The notes beneath the pieces were generated by a model that was not told the DNA's origin, made no database searches, and saw only the letters and a list, made by a program, of their open reading frames with translations. Made by a program: the position numbers and the translations under genes. From Gemmatimonadaceae bacterium (GTDB taxonomy: Bacteria; Gemmatimonadota; Gemmatimonadetes; Gemmatimonadales; Gemmatimonadaceae), in the NCBI GenBank assembly GCA_019637445.1, contig JAHBVS010000001.1, positions 372,001 to 436,000 on the forward strand: DNA of 64,000 nucleotides, read 5' to 3'. The stretch's first letter is position 1. The number at the start of each line of letters is the position of its first letter. Positions 62,956-64,000 of the stretch are shown here, in pieces.

Positions 62956-64000
62956 GTGACCGCTGACACCGCTGGCTCGCCCGACACCGCTACCGCGCCG
63001 GTGCTCCGACGCCTTTCCACGCTCGACCGCTGGTTGCCCGCCTGGATTTTTCTCGCGATGGCTGCCGGCGTGCTGCTCGGCCGTCTGTTCCCGAACCTCG
63101 GTCAGGCGCTCGATCGGGTCCAGGTCGCCGGCGTTTCCGTTCCGATCGCAATTGGGCTGCTGTGGATGATGTATCCCGTGCTGGCCAAGGTGAAATACGA
63201 GACGATTGGCGCGCGCATCGGCGACACCAAGGTGCTGGGCACCTCGCTGCTGTTGAACTGGGTGATCGGCCCGCTGCTGATGGCCGGCCTCGCGTGGGTC
63301 TTCCTCGCCGATCTGCCGGAGTACCGCAACGGACTGATCCTCATCGGGCTCGCACGCTGTATCGCGATGGTGCTCGTCTGGAACACGCTGGCCTGCGGGT
63401 CGGCGGAACTGGCTGCGGTCCTGGTCGCGCTCAACTCGGTGTTCCAAATCCTGACCTATAGCGTGCTGGGTTGGCTCTTCCTTACGGTAATGCCGGGTTG
63501 GATGGGCGCCGAGTCCACGGCGATCGATGTCTCGATGTGGGAGATCGCCAAGAGCGTGCTGATCTTCCTTGGCATTCCGTTGCTTGCGGGCTACGTGACG
63601 CGGCGGACGCTCGTCGCGCGCCGGGGGCGGGAGTGGTACGACGACGAGTTCGCGCCGCGCTTCGGTTCGACCGCGCTGCTGGGCCTGCTCTACACCATCG
63701 TGCTGATGTTCGCGATGCAGGGGAACCGCATTGTGGAGTTGCCGCTCGACGTGCTGCGGATCAGCCTGCCGCTGATGGCGTACTTTGGCCTGATGTTCGG
63801 CGCGGCGTTCTGGCTCGCCCTGCGTCTCGGCTTTGACTACGAGACGACGATATCGCTGAGCTTCACGGCGGCGGGCAACAACTTCGAGCTCGCCATCGCG
63901 GTGGCCGTGGCGACATTCGGCATCGGCTCGGGCGAGGCCCTCGCGGCGGTGGTGGGTCCGTTGATCGAGGTGCCGGCGCTGGTGGGTCTCGTGTACGTGT
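62956..64000 (+). CDS. acr3: Arsenite efflux permease, ACR3 family (3' end cut)
   Basis: 348 codons are in the window, beginning at GTG 62956 and open to the last base, so only a few C-terminal residues are missing. The protein is a ten-helix carrier of the bile/arsenite/riboflavin transporter superfamily. Family marks are VPIAIGLLWMMYPVLAKVKYE near residue 62, the essential Cys135 in GLARCIAMVLVWNTLACG, SFTAAGNNFELAIAVAVATF and GPLIEVPALVGLVYV at the end. It exports As(III) with proton exchange. Seventeen bases separate it from arsC; no Shine-Dalgarno sequence is clear, but the frame and family homology leave no doubt. Confidence 0.95.
   Translation, partial: MTADTAGSPDTATAPVLRRLSTLDRWLPAWIFLAMAAGVLLGRLFPNLGQALDRVQVAGVSVPIAIGLLWMMYPVLAKVKYETIGARIGDTKVLGTSLLLNWVIGPLLMAGLAWVFLADLPEYRNGLILIGLARCIAMVLVWNTLACGSAELAAVLVALNSVFQILTYSVLGWLFLTVMPGWMGAESTAIDVSMWEIAKSVLIFLGIPLLAGYVTRRTLVARRGREWYDDEFAPRFGSTALLGLLYTIVLMFAMQGNRIVELPLDVLRISLPLMAYFGLMFGAAFWLALRLGFDYETTISLSFTAAGNNFELAIAVAVATFGIGSGEALAAVVGPLIEVPALVGLVYV

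Overview
The window is GC-rich, gene-dense bacterial DNA with short intergenic gaps. It carries a complete alternative complex III operon (actABCDEF), many secreted peptidases (two S9, an M16 pair, a DUF885 protein and a metzincin-like protein), a sortilin/BNR-type propeller protein and a TPR/CxxC sensor-like protein. Together these suggest Gemmatimonadota or a close relative in the FCB neighbourhood. That is an inference from gene content; no rRNA or marker phylogeny was possible.

Layout. 1-9.4 kb: the tail of a small heat-shock protein, a PrxQ-type peroxiredoxin, tRNA-Ala(UGC), trxC, and the minus-strand operon actA-B-C-D-E-F, which passes electrons from quinol to cytochrome c or an oxidase. 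A CRP/FNR-like palindrome lies upstream of actA. 9.4-16.4 kb: trmJ-like methyltransferase, dedA, Mn-type superoxide dismutase, a CPA2 cation/proton antiporter, arginine decarboxylase speA and a membrane-anchored dihaem cytochrome c. 16.4-30.6 kb: two secreted S9 peptidases, a DUF502 protein, NSS and AGCS sodium/amino-acid symporters, a DapL-like aminotransferase, a lipoprotein and a large BNR propeller protein. The peptidases and symporters together look like peptide and amino-acid scavenging. 30.6-41.1 kb: an alpha/beta hydrolase, an unusual TPR-CxxC-pilin fusion, a flavin reductase, a small outer-membrane barrel, the tyrosine branch hpd-hmgA, acetoacetyl-CoA synthetase and dinB. 41-58.6 kb: a secreted metalloprotease, a beta-lactamase-fold hydrolase coupled to a double-rhodanese sulfurtransferase, a haem-propeller protein, a SnoaL-like protein, a MocR regulator, a DUF885 peptidase, an M16 pair coupled to dut, and three poorly known proteins. 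58.7-64 kb: a single-domain rhodanese, DUF423, a GMC oxidoreductase and, divergently, an arsenic operon arsR-arsM-arsC-acr3 that runs off the window.

Three patterns are not captured by gene names. First, about ten genes have a TANNNT -10 box exactly 6-7 nt before the start codon and no Shine-Dalgarno sequence. This points to widespread leaderless transcription and helps fix several starts. Second, long palindromes occupy several gaps between convergent genes, including two copies of a CACAGAG-type inverted-repeat element. Third, the ars operon has two copies of an ATCAA-N6-TTGAT operator, one inside a near-perfect leaderless promoter and one after a terminator-like hairpin formed by the last codons of arsR.

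No gene-free stretch exceeds about 300 bases. No CRISPR array, rRNA, insertion sequence or prophage gene was seen. Coordinates were derived by hand reading.
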